A DNA stretch of 64,000 bases from an uncultured Anaerolineaceae bacterium (lineage in GTDB: Bacteria; Chloroflexota; Anaerolineae; Anaerolineales; Anaerolineaceae): contig CALCNO010000032.1 in NCBI GenBank assembly GCA_937897615.1, positions 124,001 through 188,000 of the forward strand. Reading direction: 5' to 3'. Below are positions 24,905 to 32,038 of the stretch, in pieces. Under the pieces are notes generated by a model. The model ran no database searches, was not told where the DNA came from, and saw nothing but the letters and a program-made list of their open reading frames with translations. A program made the translations under genes and the position numbers. Position 1 is the first letter of the stretch; each line of letters starts with the position of its first letter.

Positions 24905-24932
24905 ATTATACGCCCGAACCCGCACAGTGCAG
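24905..24932 (-). promoter_or_regulatory. Promoter of the fluoride riboswitch-crcB transcript
   Basis: TATAAT occupies 24905-24910 on the minus strand, so transcription would begin near 24898, right at the start of the aptamer. A weak -35 (CTGCAC) lies 16 bp upstream. Confidence 0.6.
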
Positions 24933-25119
24933 CCCCTCCAGTTTCATGCTACAAGTCAACTCTGGCGCAAGAATTGCAACTTAATCCGGTTATTCATTTC
25001 TTGCTGGAGAGGTTTGTTTTATGGAATGGTTGAACATTGAACGCACAGCACTGCCCGGCTCTTTTGACTTGTTCAGTTTTTACTTTTTGGAACGCCAGAG
25101 CCGCCAGACGCGAAGCGTA

Positions 25120-25125
25120 TATAAT
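25120..25125 (+). promoter_or_regulatory. -10 box of leaderless flippase copy 2
   Basis: A TATAAT box (preceded by TAT) ends six bases before the ATG at 25132. No ribosome site fits between, so transcription should begin at or next to the start codon. A -35 match is not obvious. Confidence 0.6.
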
Positions 25126-25131
25126 CATTCT

Positions 25132-26205
25132 ATGGAGATCGCTCCACAGCCCTCCCCTAAACTCTCGGTACGCAAGGCGCTGGTATGGATCGCCGTGCTC
25201 ATGGCAGTGGCGTTCGTGGCCGTCAGCGTCTCTGAATTGCAGAACATCGGCAATGCGTTGCAGCGCGGCAACTGGCTCTTTTTGGTGCTGGCGTTTGGCC
25301 TTCAAATACTGGTGTTGTGCAACAATGCCGAAACCTACCGCTCGCTCTTCCGCCTGGTGGGTGTTGAAGAGTCCTGGCGGCATCTGTTCTTCCTCAGCAC
25401 CGCGTTCACTTTTGTCAACCTGGTGGCGCCCAGCGGCGGCATCGGCGGCGTGGCAGTCTTCATGGACTCGGCCAAGCAGCGCGGGCAATCCCCCGCCAAG
25501 GCGATGGTGGTGGGCATCCTCTACGCCATCTACGAGTACGTCACCCTGCTAATGGTGGTCTTTCTGGGCTTTGTCACCCTCATCCGGCGCAACCAGATCC
25601 GCGGCGGCATGAGCGGCGGCGAGATCACCGCGGCCATCCTGCTACTGCTTTCCACCGTGGGCTTCGGCCTGCTGCTGTACATCGGCTACCACTCTTCTGA
25701 ACGGCTGGGCAATGTGCTGGCGCGCTTTGCCGGCTGGCTCAACCGCGTGCTCTTCCGCTTTACCAAAAAGGAAGTGTGGAACCCCGAGAACGCGCGCACC
25801 CTGGCGATGGAGATCGGCGAGGGCGTGTCTACGCTGGAACAAAGCAAGGGCCGCCTGCTGCGCCCGCTGCTCTTTGCCATTGCCAACAAGGTCATCCTCA
25901 TTCTGCTGCTCACCTCGATCTTCATTGCCCTGCACGTGGATTTCTCGCTGGGCACGGTGGTGGCCGGCTACGGTTTCTGCCAGTTGTTCTTCTACGTCTC
26001 CCCCACCCCGGCCGGCGTGGGCATTGTCGAGTCGCTCTTCCCGGTGATCCTCAACCTGCTGCGCGTGCCGCTGGCCGATGGCCTGCTCATCACCCTCATC
26101 TACCGCGGGCTTACCATCTGGCTGTCCTTCGGTGTCGGCTTCTGGTCCTTCCGCAGGCTGCAGCAGGTACTCGGCAAAAAAACCGGCGCTGGCAGCGCCG
26201 GTTAG
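25132..26205 (+). CDS. Flippase-like membrane protein (UPF0104), copy 2
   Basis: 357 residues from the ATG at 25132 directly behind a TATAAT box; the open frame extends to 25021 but that part lies upstream of the promoter. It is a paralog of the gene at 23355, sharing FFLSTAFTFVNLVAPSGGIG, GILYAIYEYVTLL and SPTPAGVGIVESLFPVIL in the same order. The lysylphosphatidylglycerol synthase-type membrane domain predicts lipid or glycolipid handling. The two copies and the intervening crcB unit suggest that a duplication was later split, or that crcB inserted between them. The last codons form part of a terminator that serves the opposite strand. Confidence 0.82.
   Translation: MEIAPQPSPKLSVRKALVWIAVLMAVAFVAVSVSELQNIGNALQRGNWLFLVLAFGLQILVLCNNAETYRSLFRLVGVEESWRHLFFLSTAFTFVNLVAPSGGIGGVAVFMDSAKQRGQSPAKAMVVGILYAIYEYVTLLMVVFLGFVTLIRRNQIRGGMSGGEITAAILLLLSTVGFGLLLYIGYHSSERLGNVLARFAGWLNRVLFRFTKKEVWNPENARTLAMEIGEGVSTLEQSKGRLLRPLLFAIANKVILILLLTSIFIALHVDFSLGTVVAGYGFCQLFFYVSPTPAGVGIVESLFPVILNLLRVPLADGLLITLIYRGLTIWLSFGVGFWSFRRLQQVLGKKTGAGSAG
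26176..26203 (-). terminator. Terminator after the DnaA-N-domain protein
   Basis: A perfect 9-bp stem (26181-26189 with 26195-26203) with a five-base loop; on the minus strand a run of seven T follows. It overlaps the 3' end of the convergent flippase gene. Confidence 0.8.
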
Positions 26206-26259
26206 TATTCCCATTAGTTCATTTCTTTCCAGTTATATCACGCGGGTAAAACCCGCGCG

Positions 26260-27135
26260 TTATTCTTTTTCCATCGAGAACTCCGGCAGGTACCATTCCT
26301 CTTCTTCGAGGATGCCGGATTTCACCTGGTCGAGCGGGGTCAGCGGATCATCCATGCGCACCTGCAGGCTGATGCCCGCCGTACGCACACCGTTGGAGGT
26401 CATCACCCGGCGCACGCGGTAGCGCAAAAAGTAGCGTTGCACCAGTTCGTTGTTGAGCACATCCTTGACAGTGCGCACCGACACGGCGGCCTTTTCGGCC
26501 AGCTCACCCATCTCGGTTTCCACCACGTTGCGCAGCTCACCGGTCATGGGGTTCCAGTAGCACAACGAGCGCGCCGCCAGCACCACGGCAAACGCCGAGT
26601 GCCCCAGCTCCGGCAGCCAATTATTGAAGAGGTAACTGGTGAGGAACAGACCGCGTTCCGGCTGGATCAGCCCGGCTCGTTCGCTGCCGTAGGCGCGCTG
26701 CAGCATCACCTTGCGCGTGCGCGTTTCGCCATCGGCTTCCGGGGGCGTGGCGCCAGGCGCATCCGCTTTTTCCTCGGCGGGTTTCGGCGCTGCCGGTGCT
26801 GTCTGCGCCGGGGATTCCTTTGCCAGCGGCAGCGGGCCTTTGTAAAAACCGTTGCTCACCACCACTTTGAAGGAAACATCGCGGCCGTACAGCCCGCCCA
26901 GCAGGCGCGTGATGCGCGCCCCCAGGCGCTCTTCCACCCAGGCGCGTCCGTAGGTATTGTAGGCACCCACCGTAAAGCAATCGCCGTCAAAATCAAGCGG
27001 GCGCAGCGGCTGCACCCAGGTATCGTACTGGGCACGCGGCATCTCGGCTTGCAATTCGCCAATGACCATCTGCCAGGCTTCTTTGAAGTCCGGCTGCTCG
27101 GTACCCAGTGATTGATTTTGCGCCGCTCGATCCAT
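26260..27135 (-). CDS. DnaA-N-domain protein with HTH region, probable replication initiator
   Basis: 291 residues from the ATG at 27135. Residues about 15-95 resemble the DnaA N-terminal domain (AWQMVIGELQAEMP, QYDTWVQPLRPLDF, AYNTYGRAWVEERL), which in DnaA recruits helicase. A Pro/Ala-rich linker follows (about 103-140). The C-terminal part (FLTSYLFNNWLPELGHSAFA through VSVRTVKDVLNNELVQRYF) looks like a winged-helix or HTH segment, as in plasmid initiators. No AAA+ domain is present. The start is preceded by a 15-codon leader ORF ending 2 nt before it. Co-location with two ParA systems suggests a plasmid-type initiator; a transcription factor is the alternative. Confidence 0.62.
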   Translation of the reverse strand: MDRAAQNQSLGTEQPDFKEAWQMVIGELQAEMPRAQYDTWVQPLRPLDFDGDCFTVGAYNTYGRAWVEERLGARITRLLGGLYGRDVSFKVVVSNGFYKGPLPLAKESPAQTAPAAPKPAEEKADAPGATPPEADGETRTRKVMLQRAYGSERAGLIQPERGLFLTSYLFNNWLPELGHSAFAVVLAARSLCYWNPMTGELRNVVETEMGELAEKAAVSVRTVKDVLNNELVQRYFLRYRVRRVMTSNGVRTAGISLQVRMDDPLTPLDQVKSGILEEEEWYLPEFSMEKE

Positions 27136-27137
27136 CT

Positions 27138-27185
27138 TCAGGCTTTTCCCTCTTGAACAGAACACTCCGACCCGGCGGAAACCAT
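27138..27185 (-). CDS. Leader peptide ORF (15 aa) coupled to the DnaA-N-domain gene
   Basis: ATG at 27185 follows GAGAGGGGAAAC, the best ribosome site in the region, and encodes MVSAGSECSVQEGKA before TGA at 27138-27140. The main gene's ATG begins two bases after that stop. A TATAAT box at 27204-27209 sets the transcript start just upstream. The main start itself lacks a well-placed ribosome site, so translation is probably coupled through this leader. No codon run suggesting attenuation is seen. Confidence 0.55.
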   Translation of the reverse strand: MVSAGSECSVQEGKA

Positions 27186-27273
27186 GTTTCCCCTCTCGCA
27201 AACATTATAGAACATAATTTCTGCCATTGTCAATAAGCCCTGCAAAAGTTCACGTATGTAATTTTTTCTTCCC

Positions 27274-27318
27274 AATTATTTCTACCTGAAATGGGGTTGG
27301 TTATTGGTAGAAATAATT
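27274..27318. repeat. Perfect 13-bp inverted repeat
   Basis: AATTATTTCTACC (27274-27286) and GGTAGAAATAATT (27306-27318) are exact complements across a 19-bp spacer. There is no T tract on either side, so it is not a normal terminator. It touches the stop codon of the RHH-like gene and lies about 65 bp upstream of the -10 box of the DnaA-N-domain gene, a place for an operator or recombination site. Confidence 0.65.
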
Positions 27319-27647
27319 CACTCCTTGCCGATCAATTCTTCCACCAGGTCCAGCAGGCTCTGGCGGGCTTTGGCTTCATCCAGTTGAGACAGGCGGCTGG
27401 AACAGATGCGCGTGAGGATGCCCACCGTCTCGCCAGCCGAAACCTTGCGCCCCGCCAGTTTGGAAAGGCGTTCGCGCCAGCGCTCGATCTCACTGATCTC
27501 ACCCTGCGAAAGGGTAAGCCCCACCTTGCGCCGCGGGATCATGCCCGGCGGGCGGCCGGGAGCGCGCGTTTCAGTTTCGGCAGGAACGCTGCGCGCCTCG
27601 TATAACTGCACCCAGGCATTCCGGTTGGGGTTCGGTACGGCAGCCAT
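27318..27647 (-). CDS. RHH-like small DNA-binding protein
   Basis: 109 residues. A basic N-terminal tail (about 1-40, Arg/Pro-rich with GRPPGMIPRRK) precedes a predicted ribbon-helix-helix: KVGLTLSQGEISEIERWRER, then LAGRKVSAGETVGILTRI. Such proteins bind DNA as dimers and serve as partition adaptors or repressors. It starts 3 nt after the AAA ATPase stop, so the two are co-transcribed. It may bind the 13-bp inverted repeat at its own 3' end. No close family is recognised; the fold is proposed from pattern only. Confidence 0.6.
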   Translation of the reverse strand: MAAVPNPNRNAWVQLYEARSVPAETETRAPGRPPGMIPRRKVGLTLSQGEISEIERWRERLSKLAGRKVSAGETVGILTRICSSRLSQLDEAKARQSLLDLVEELIGKE

Positions 27648-27650
27648 GAG

Positions 27651-28469
27651 CTATTTCACCTTTCGGACAATTTCAACGTTGATGGTGGACTCATCGCTCA
27701 GCAGCAGGGTATCCAGCGCTACGGCACAAATGCGGATGATCTCGCGCGGAACGCCCTGTGATTTTTCATAGAGCACCTCAAAGGCGTCGTCATCTATGAG
27801 CGGCTCCTGTCTTCCGGCTACACGCAAGCGGAAGACCACCATCTGCAGCGCACTGGAAAGCGTGAGCGGCGGCAGCGCCAGGCGCACAAACACGCGCGCG
27901 TTGACCGATTTGTTCTGCTCAAACACCGAAGACATCTCCGATTGGCCAAAGGCCAGCACCTGCACCACTTTGGAATCGTAGTCAAAGTTGTATAATCGGT
28001 GCAAGACTTCCAGCGCGGAGGTATCCATCATTTGCGCGTCATCCAGCAGCACCACCACGTTGTGGCCGGCGGTGTAAGCATCCGCCATGAAACGCTCCAG
28101 GCTTTCCATCTGGCGCTGCAGAGAACGCTGCGCGGGAATCTTCAGCGCATCCGAGATCTGGCGCGCGGCATCCATCGGCGATTTGAAGGCGGCGGTATGC
28201 AGATAGGCAATGTCAATCGAGTCTTCGGAGGCGTATACGTCATAGAGGCGCCGCGCCAGCGAACTCTTGCCCATGCCCATGTCGCCGCTGATCAGCGCCA
28301 GACCGCGCCGCCGCGAAATGACCGCCTGCGCCTGCCGGTACACCGCCAGGTGTTCAGGCCCCAGGTAGAGGTAACGCGGGTCGGCTGCCAGCTTGAATGG
28401 ATCCTCCTTGAGGCCCAAACGATCCAGCCGCACCAGGCGCCAGTCAGTATCATTCAGAAGATCGCCCAT
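27651..28469 (-). CDS. AAA ATPase, ExeA/TniB-like
   Basis: 272 residues. The N-terminal GLKEDPFKLAADPRYLYLG is typical of ExeA/GspA and TniB-type ATPases. Walker A is GDMGMGKSS (K68) and Walker B is VVVLLDDAQMM (D143, D144); a sensor-like FGQSEM and a C-terminal helical lid (GVPREIIRICAVAL) follow. These ATPases couple ATP hydrolysis to target selection in transposons or to assembly of secretion machines; related ones occur in replication modules as loaders. The start has AAGGAG eight bases upstream. Given the neighbours, a helicase-loader or partition role is more likely than secretion. No transposase is present. Confidence 0.78.
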   Translation of the reverse strand: MGDLLNDTDWRLVRLDRLGLKEDPFKLAADPRYLYLGPEHLAVYRQAQAVISRRRGLALISGDMGMGKSSLARRLYDVYASEDSIDIAYLHTAAFKSPMDAARQISDALKIPAQRSLQRQMESLERFMADAYTAGHNVVVLLDDAQMMDTSALEVLHRLYNFDYDSKVVQVLAFGQSEMSSVFEQNKSVNARVFVRLALPPLTLSSALQMVVFRLRVAGRQEPLIDDDAFEVLYEKSQGVPREIIRICAVALDTLLLSDESTINVEIVRKVK

Positions 28470-28491
28470 GGTTCTACTCCTTCATGGGTAA

Positions 28492-28520
28492 ATTATCGCA
28501 CGAAATCGGAACAAAATCAA
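28492..28520 (-). promoter_or_regulatory. Promoter of the AAA ATPase-RHH operon
   Basis: TTGATT (28515-28520) and GATAAT (28492-28497) are 17 bp apart on the minus strand, ahead of the ATPase ATG at 28469. The 207-bp divergent region with parA also holds a TATAAT (about 28612-28617) for the plus strand, with a weak -35. Confidence 0.6.
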
Positions 28521-28676
28521 TAGAATTACGCTAATTTTACCTTTTTGACCAAGTATTTGTTTTAACTTATTGAAGTTCTCTTTGTTTTATGCTAAGATAG
28601 TCTGGAATAAGTATAATCGTTTGTAAACAGGCGTTTTTCGCAAGAATTCACCCGGCTCTGGAGGGGCCAGCCCAAA

Positions 28677-29528
28677 ATGGCGGTAACTATTACGATCGCA
28701 AACGAAAAAGGCGGGGTGGGCAAGACCACCACTGCCGTCAACCTGGCCGCCGGGCTGGCACTGCGCCTTTCGGCGCTGGAAGGCCCGGCCGGGCGCGTAC
28801 TGCTGGTGGATATGGACCCCCAGGGCCACGCGCTGATGGCCGCCGCCTTTAAGCATAGCCAGCAGTACACCGCGCCGGTGACCCTGGCCGACCTGCTCAC
28901 CGAGACCCCGCCGCCCTCCACCCAGCGCCTCATCCTCAAGAGCGACCACCACCCCAACCTATTCTTTGTGCCCTCCGACCGCGCGCGCATGATCCACGCC
29001 GCCCGCGAACTGCCCTCGCTGATGGCCAACGAGACCCGCCTGCAGCGCGCCCTGCAGCAGGTAGCCAATGACTTTGCCTACATCATCGTAGACACCCCGC
29101 CCAACACCGGCGACCTGCTGATCAACTCATTGGTGGCCGCCGATTATGTGCTCATCCCGGTGGAGACCAGCTACCTGGGCGTCTCCGGCCTCATCGAACT
29201 GCAGCGCACCATCGAACAGGTGCAGGCGCACTTTAGCCCCAATCTGCAGGTGCTGGGCTACCTGCCCACCATGTGCGAGGAGCAGCGCGCCGAAGCCCAG
29301 GAGATCATCGCCGAGCTGCAGCGCCGCCACAAGGGCAAGAGCCTGGCGCCCATCCACAAGGCCTCCGACCTGGCCTACGCCCACTCCAGCCACATGGACA
29401 TCTTCACCTACCGCCCGCCGCGCAGCCGCTCCAGCGATTCCATCGTTTCCAGCTCACGCGCCACACACGAATACGCCGCACTGGTGGAGCTTGTGCTGGA
29501 AAAGACGCGCGCCAAATCCGCCAGGTAA
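28677..29528 (+). CDS. parA: ParA-type partition ATPase, copy 1
   Basis: 283 residues, without an N-terminal HTH, so the short (type Ib or chromosomal) kind. The deviant Walker A KGGVGKTTT has the signature lysine K11 and catalytic K16; LLVDMDPQGH and YIIVDTPPNTGDL give the A' and B motifs. ParA proteins bind DNA as ATP-dimers and move ParB-bound cargo. GGAGGGG lies 11 bp before the ATG. A ParB-like gene follows 18 bp downstream. The promoter region is shared with the divergent ATPase operon. Confidence 0.9.
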   Translation: MAVTITIANEKGGVGKTTTAVNLAAGLALRLSALEGPAGRVLLVDMDPQGHALMAAAFKHSQQYTAPVTLADLLTETPPPSTQRLILKSDHHPNLFFVPSDRARMIHAARELPSLMANETRLQRALQQVANDFAYIIVDTPPNTGDLLINSLVAADYVLIPVETSYLGVSGLIELQRTIEQVQAHFSPNLQVLGYLPTMCEEQRAEAQEIIAELQRRHKGKSLAPIHKASDLAYAHSSHMDIFTYRPPRSRSSDSIVSSSRATHEYAALVELVLEKTRAKSAR

Positions 29529-29546
29529 TTTTTCAAGGAAAACCCT

Positions 29547-30686
29547 ATGTCCCCCAAAAAAAGGTTCAGCGCGTTTGACGATCTCGGCAGTCCGGGCGCC
29601 GCAGCGGACAAGATCAAACCTTCGCTTTTGAACGGCGAAGCCGAGAAGGCCCCGGCAGTGGAACGCATTGAGCGCCTGGCCCCCAGCCAGATGCTGCCAG
29701 ACCGCTTCCAGCCGCGCCGCCTGCTGCCCGCCTCTTTGCGCGAGGAGTTCTACAGCGGCCGCCGCGATTGTTACCAGACCGCGCTGGAATGGCTGGCGAT
29801 GGCGCGCGCCGACCCCGGCACTGCCGCCGAGGTGGAAAAACTCATCGCTATGGGCTCCTCCTTCGGCGAGCACGGGCAGATCAAATCCATCACCGGCAAG
29901 TGGGTCTCCACACCTCATGGCAGCTACGTTTTCCAGATCGAGACCGGCGAGCGCCGCTTTTGGGCAGCCTGCCTGCAGCACGTCAGCAGCGACGCCAAAG
30001 ATGAACCGCTGCTGCGCGTTGAGGTGGTGGAGCGCCCCACCCGCCAGCGCCAGGTGCTGGAGAACCGCCACGCCGAGCCGCCCTCGGCAGTGGAGCAGGC
30101 CTGCGAAGTTGCCTCGCTGATCCTGGCCGAGTTGAACATCGAACCCGACCCGCACAACAGCGACGATTACGATTTTTTCCGCCAGGCGCGCACCCAGCGT
30201 ATGCCGGCCGGCCTGTGGGAGCGCGTGATTCCCATCATGCAGCTCACCCGCCCGCGCATGGTGCAGCTGCTCAACATCTTACAGTTCACCACCCCGCTGC
30301 TGGAGATGGCCGACCGCTACCGCCTTTCGGAGCGCGTGCTGCGCGAGATCCTGTCCACCCCGCGCGAGCAGTGGGAGCGCATGATCAAGTTGAGCATCCA
30401 GAACCAGCTCACCTCCGATGAAGTGGCCGAGTACATCCCACCCGCGCCCACCGTGGAAAGCGCACCGCGCCACACCCCCGCGCCCATCCTGCCGGAGCCG
30501 GGGCGCCAGGCCGCCAAAAGCCTGCGCCGCTTTGTGCTCACCATCAGCGAGCTGGACCGCGTGGGCCGCGACCAGGCGCTGGACGAGATCGCCGATACCC
30601 TGGTGGTCAAAGGCAGCGGCAAGGCCTCGCTGGAATTGTTCGAGGAGCTATCCAGGCTGATCCGTGTGCGCATTGGCCGCAAATAA
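29547..30686 (+). CDS. ParB-like protein with enlarged N-terminal domain
   Basis: 379 residues. The ParB/Srx N-domain is recognisable: RFQPRR at 53-58, then HGQIKSI at 109-115 and GERRFWAA at 134-141, the last matching the CTP-binding GERRxRAA box of ParB. Between the first two lies an insertion of about 45-50 residues (GRRDCYQTALEWLAMARADP onward), absent in classical ParB. The middle part (about 220-300) is helical with an HTH-like LTRPRMVQLLNIL segment; the C-terminal region may dimerise. It should bind a parS site and stimulate the adjacent ParA, but no classical 16-bp parS was seen in the window. Confidence 0.75.
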   Translation: MSPKKRFSAFDDLGSPGAAADKIKPSLLNGEAEKAPAVERIERLAPSQMLPDRFQPRRLLPASLREEFYSGRRDCYQTALEWLAMARADPGTAAEVEKLIAMGSSFGEHGQIKSITGKWVSTPHGSYVFQIETGERRFWAACLQHVSSDAKDEPLLRVEVVERPTRQRQVLENRHAEPPSAVEQACEVASLILAELNIEPDPHNSDDYDFFRQARTQRMPAGLWERVIPIMQLTRPRMVQLLNILQFTTPLLEMADRYRLSERVLREILSTPREQWERMIKLSIQNQLTSDEVAEYIPPAPTVESAPRHTPAPILPEPGRQAAKSLRRFVLTISELDRVGRDQALDEIADTLVVKGSGKASLELFEELSRLIRVRIGRK

Positions 30687-30711
30687 ACTATTCCCGTTCA
30701 TTGCATAAATC

Positions 30712-30739
30712 AAAAAAGCGTAACCGTGGTTACGCTTTT
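30712..30739. terminator. Bidirectional terminator between parB-like and araC-like genes
   Basis: AAAAAGCG-TAACC pairs with GGTTA-CGCTTTTT, a 13-bp stem ending in T5 on either strand. It serves the plus-strand par operon and the minus-strand AraC gene. The core GTAACCGTGGTTAC (30720-30733) recurs, reversed, at 31764-31777. Confidence 0.85.
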
Positions 30740-30762
30740 TCTTTGGGATGGCACCGAGCCAA

Positions 30763-31704
30763 TTACTGGTTGACCGGGCATACCGGGCGCCCTTCGATGT
30801 AACCGCGGTAGCCCTGCGGCTCCAGCTGAAAGCGCGGCCCGTCTTCCTCGGCCCACCTGAAGCCGCAAATCTCCGGCTGGTAATTTTTGATCACCCGCCA
30901 GAAAGCGCCAATGGCCTCTTCAAATTTATCGTCGTCGTAGGGCTGGCCCTGAAAGATCATCATCTGGCACGGCGGCAGTTCGATCAACTCGAACCCCGGC
31001 GGCACCTGCCCGGCATACTGCAACGGAACCTCAACGCCCTGGGCATACAGCGAGGTACCCGGCCGGCGCAGCGTTTGCGGCAGCCACATGCCCATCGGCT
31101 CGTAGAGCGCTTCCTTGATGCCGCTGAGCACCTCCCACACATCGCAGCCCACTTCCTCACAATAGGCATAATAATCCTCAGCCGCAATGCCACGCCGCAG
31201 GATCAACTTGCGCGCCGGGCGCTCCACCACCTGCACAAAGATCGTACTAGCCTGATTCTGGTCACTCATTTCCATCTCTCCTTTTTCCGGGGCGGGATTG
31301 GTTTCATGGAGCATGCGCGGCAGGAACAATGACAGGGCAGGTTTGCGGCGCAGGTAGTGCTGCGGGCTGATGCCGAACTGGCGCGAGAAGGCGCGCGTGA
31401 AGCCCTCGTGCGAATCGAAGACGAAATCGAAGGCCACGTCCACCACCTTCACATCGCCGCCGCGCAGGCGTTCCGCCGCCCGCGAGAGGCGCAGCGCGCG
31501 GATGTAATCGAAGGGGCTTTTGCCGGTGAGCGCCTTGAAGATGCGCGCCGCATACCAGGGCGAGTAGCCCGCCGCCTGCGCCAACTGATGCAGCGTAATC
31601 GGGCGGTTGAGGTTGGCCTCGATAAACCCCTGCATGCGCCGCACCGCGTTTCGATGTTCCGCTTGCTCCATGTGATCGCCCATAACGGCCTCAGGATACT
31701 TCAC
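30763..31704 (-). CDS. AraC family regulator with GyrI-like effector domain
   Basis: 313 residues. The N-terminal part (about 18-120) has two AraC helix-turn-helix motifs: LHQLAQAAGYSPWYAARIFK and DVAFDFVFDSHEGFTRAFSR, then the family end GISPQHYLR. The C-terminal part (about 150-310) is a GyrI/SOUL-like effector-binding domain (VQVVERPARKLILRRG, CQMMIFQGQPYDDDKFEEAI), the layout of Rob and BmrR-type drug sensors. It likely senses a small hydrophobic ligand and controls export or stress genes. It lies between the two partition operons, pointing opposite to both. Start choice among several Met codons is uncertain. Confidence 0.85.
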   Translation of the reverse strand: MKYPEAVMGDHMEQAEHRNAVRRMQGFIEANLNRPITLHQLAQAAGYSPWYAARIFKALTGKSPFDYIRALRLSRAAERLRGGDVKVVDVAFDFVFDSHEGFTRAFSRQFGISPQHYLRRKPALSLFLPRMLHETNPAPEKGEMEMSDQNQASTIFVQVVERPARKLILRRGIAAEDYYAYCEEVGCDVWEVLSGIKEALYEPMGMWLPQTLRRPGTSLYAQGVEVPLQYAGQVPPGFELIELPPCQMMIFQGQPYDDDKFEEAIGAFWRVIKNYQPEICGFRWAEEDGPRFQLEPQGYRGYIEGRPVCPVNQ

Positions 31705-31763
31705 CCCGCCCGGCGGTGCTTGACCGTCCTTGCGTTGTTTTCAGTTCTGCCTGTGGTAAAAGT

Positions 31764-31777
31764 GTAACCACGGTTAC
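31764..31777. repeat. 14-bp palindromic element repeated at both ends of the araC-like gene
   Basis: GTAACCACGGTTAC here is the reverse complement of the core at 30720-30733, and five further bases (CTTTT side) also match. This copy is 60 bp upstream of the AraC-type start and could be an operator; the other copy forms the terminator stem. Confidence 0.45.
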
Positions 31778-31892
31778 AGATTAATTGTATCCCGCAGCGG
31801 CGTTTTTCTGCCCGCTGCGGCCGCTTTTTCTCCATGCCTATCAATACTCATTTTTGCCCGCAAGAGGGGTTTTTCCGCCCTTTCAGCGCCTC

Positions 31893-31985
31893 AAGGGGCG
31901 ACCCTTATCCAATGTGTTGCAAATTCGCAGGGGCGACCCTTGTTTTACCAGCGGCGACCCTGTATAATTCACAGGGGCGACCCTT
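31893..31985. repeat. Four operator-like repeats upstream of second parA
   Basis: The sequence GGGGCGACCCTT occurs at about 31895-31906, 31930-31941 and 31974-31985, with a variant (GCGGCGACCCTG) at 31951-31962. Each unit is a small imperfect palindrome (AGGG-GCGA-CCCTT). They surround and overlap the promoter of the second parA at 31940-31968. No gene is visible in the 334 bp between the AraC start and parA. Most likely these are binding sites for the partner RHH protein and give autoregulation. Confidence 0.75.
31940..31968 (+). promoter_or_regulatory. Promoter of second parA operon
   Basis: TTGTTT (31940-31945) and TATAAT (31963-31968) are 17 bp apart. Repeat units lie directly before, inside and after the promoter, so occupancy would block RNA polymerase. 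Confidence 0.7.
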
Positions 31986-32038
31986 ATTGAGGTATTGTGC
32001 CTCGTTTTTGCGGCGCCACGGGTAAAAGGAAGTAACCG

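Noticed and set aside
27651..28469. Tn7- or Tn5053-like transposon (TniB).
   Set aside because: The ATPase resembles TniB/ExeA, but no transposase, TniQ, resolvase or terminal repeats are found in the module.
28469..28677. Classical 16-bp parS site near parA-parB.
   Set aside because: No sequence close to TGTTTCACGTGAAACA was found there or in the rest of the module by eye.
31893..31985. Tandem DnaA boxes.
   Set aside because: Only one poor match to TTATNCACA is seen (TTATCCAAT); the repeated unit is GC-rich and different.
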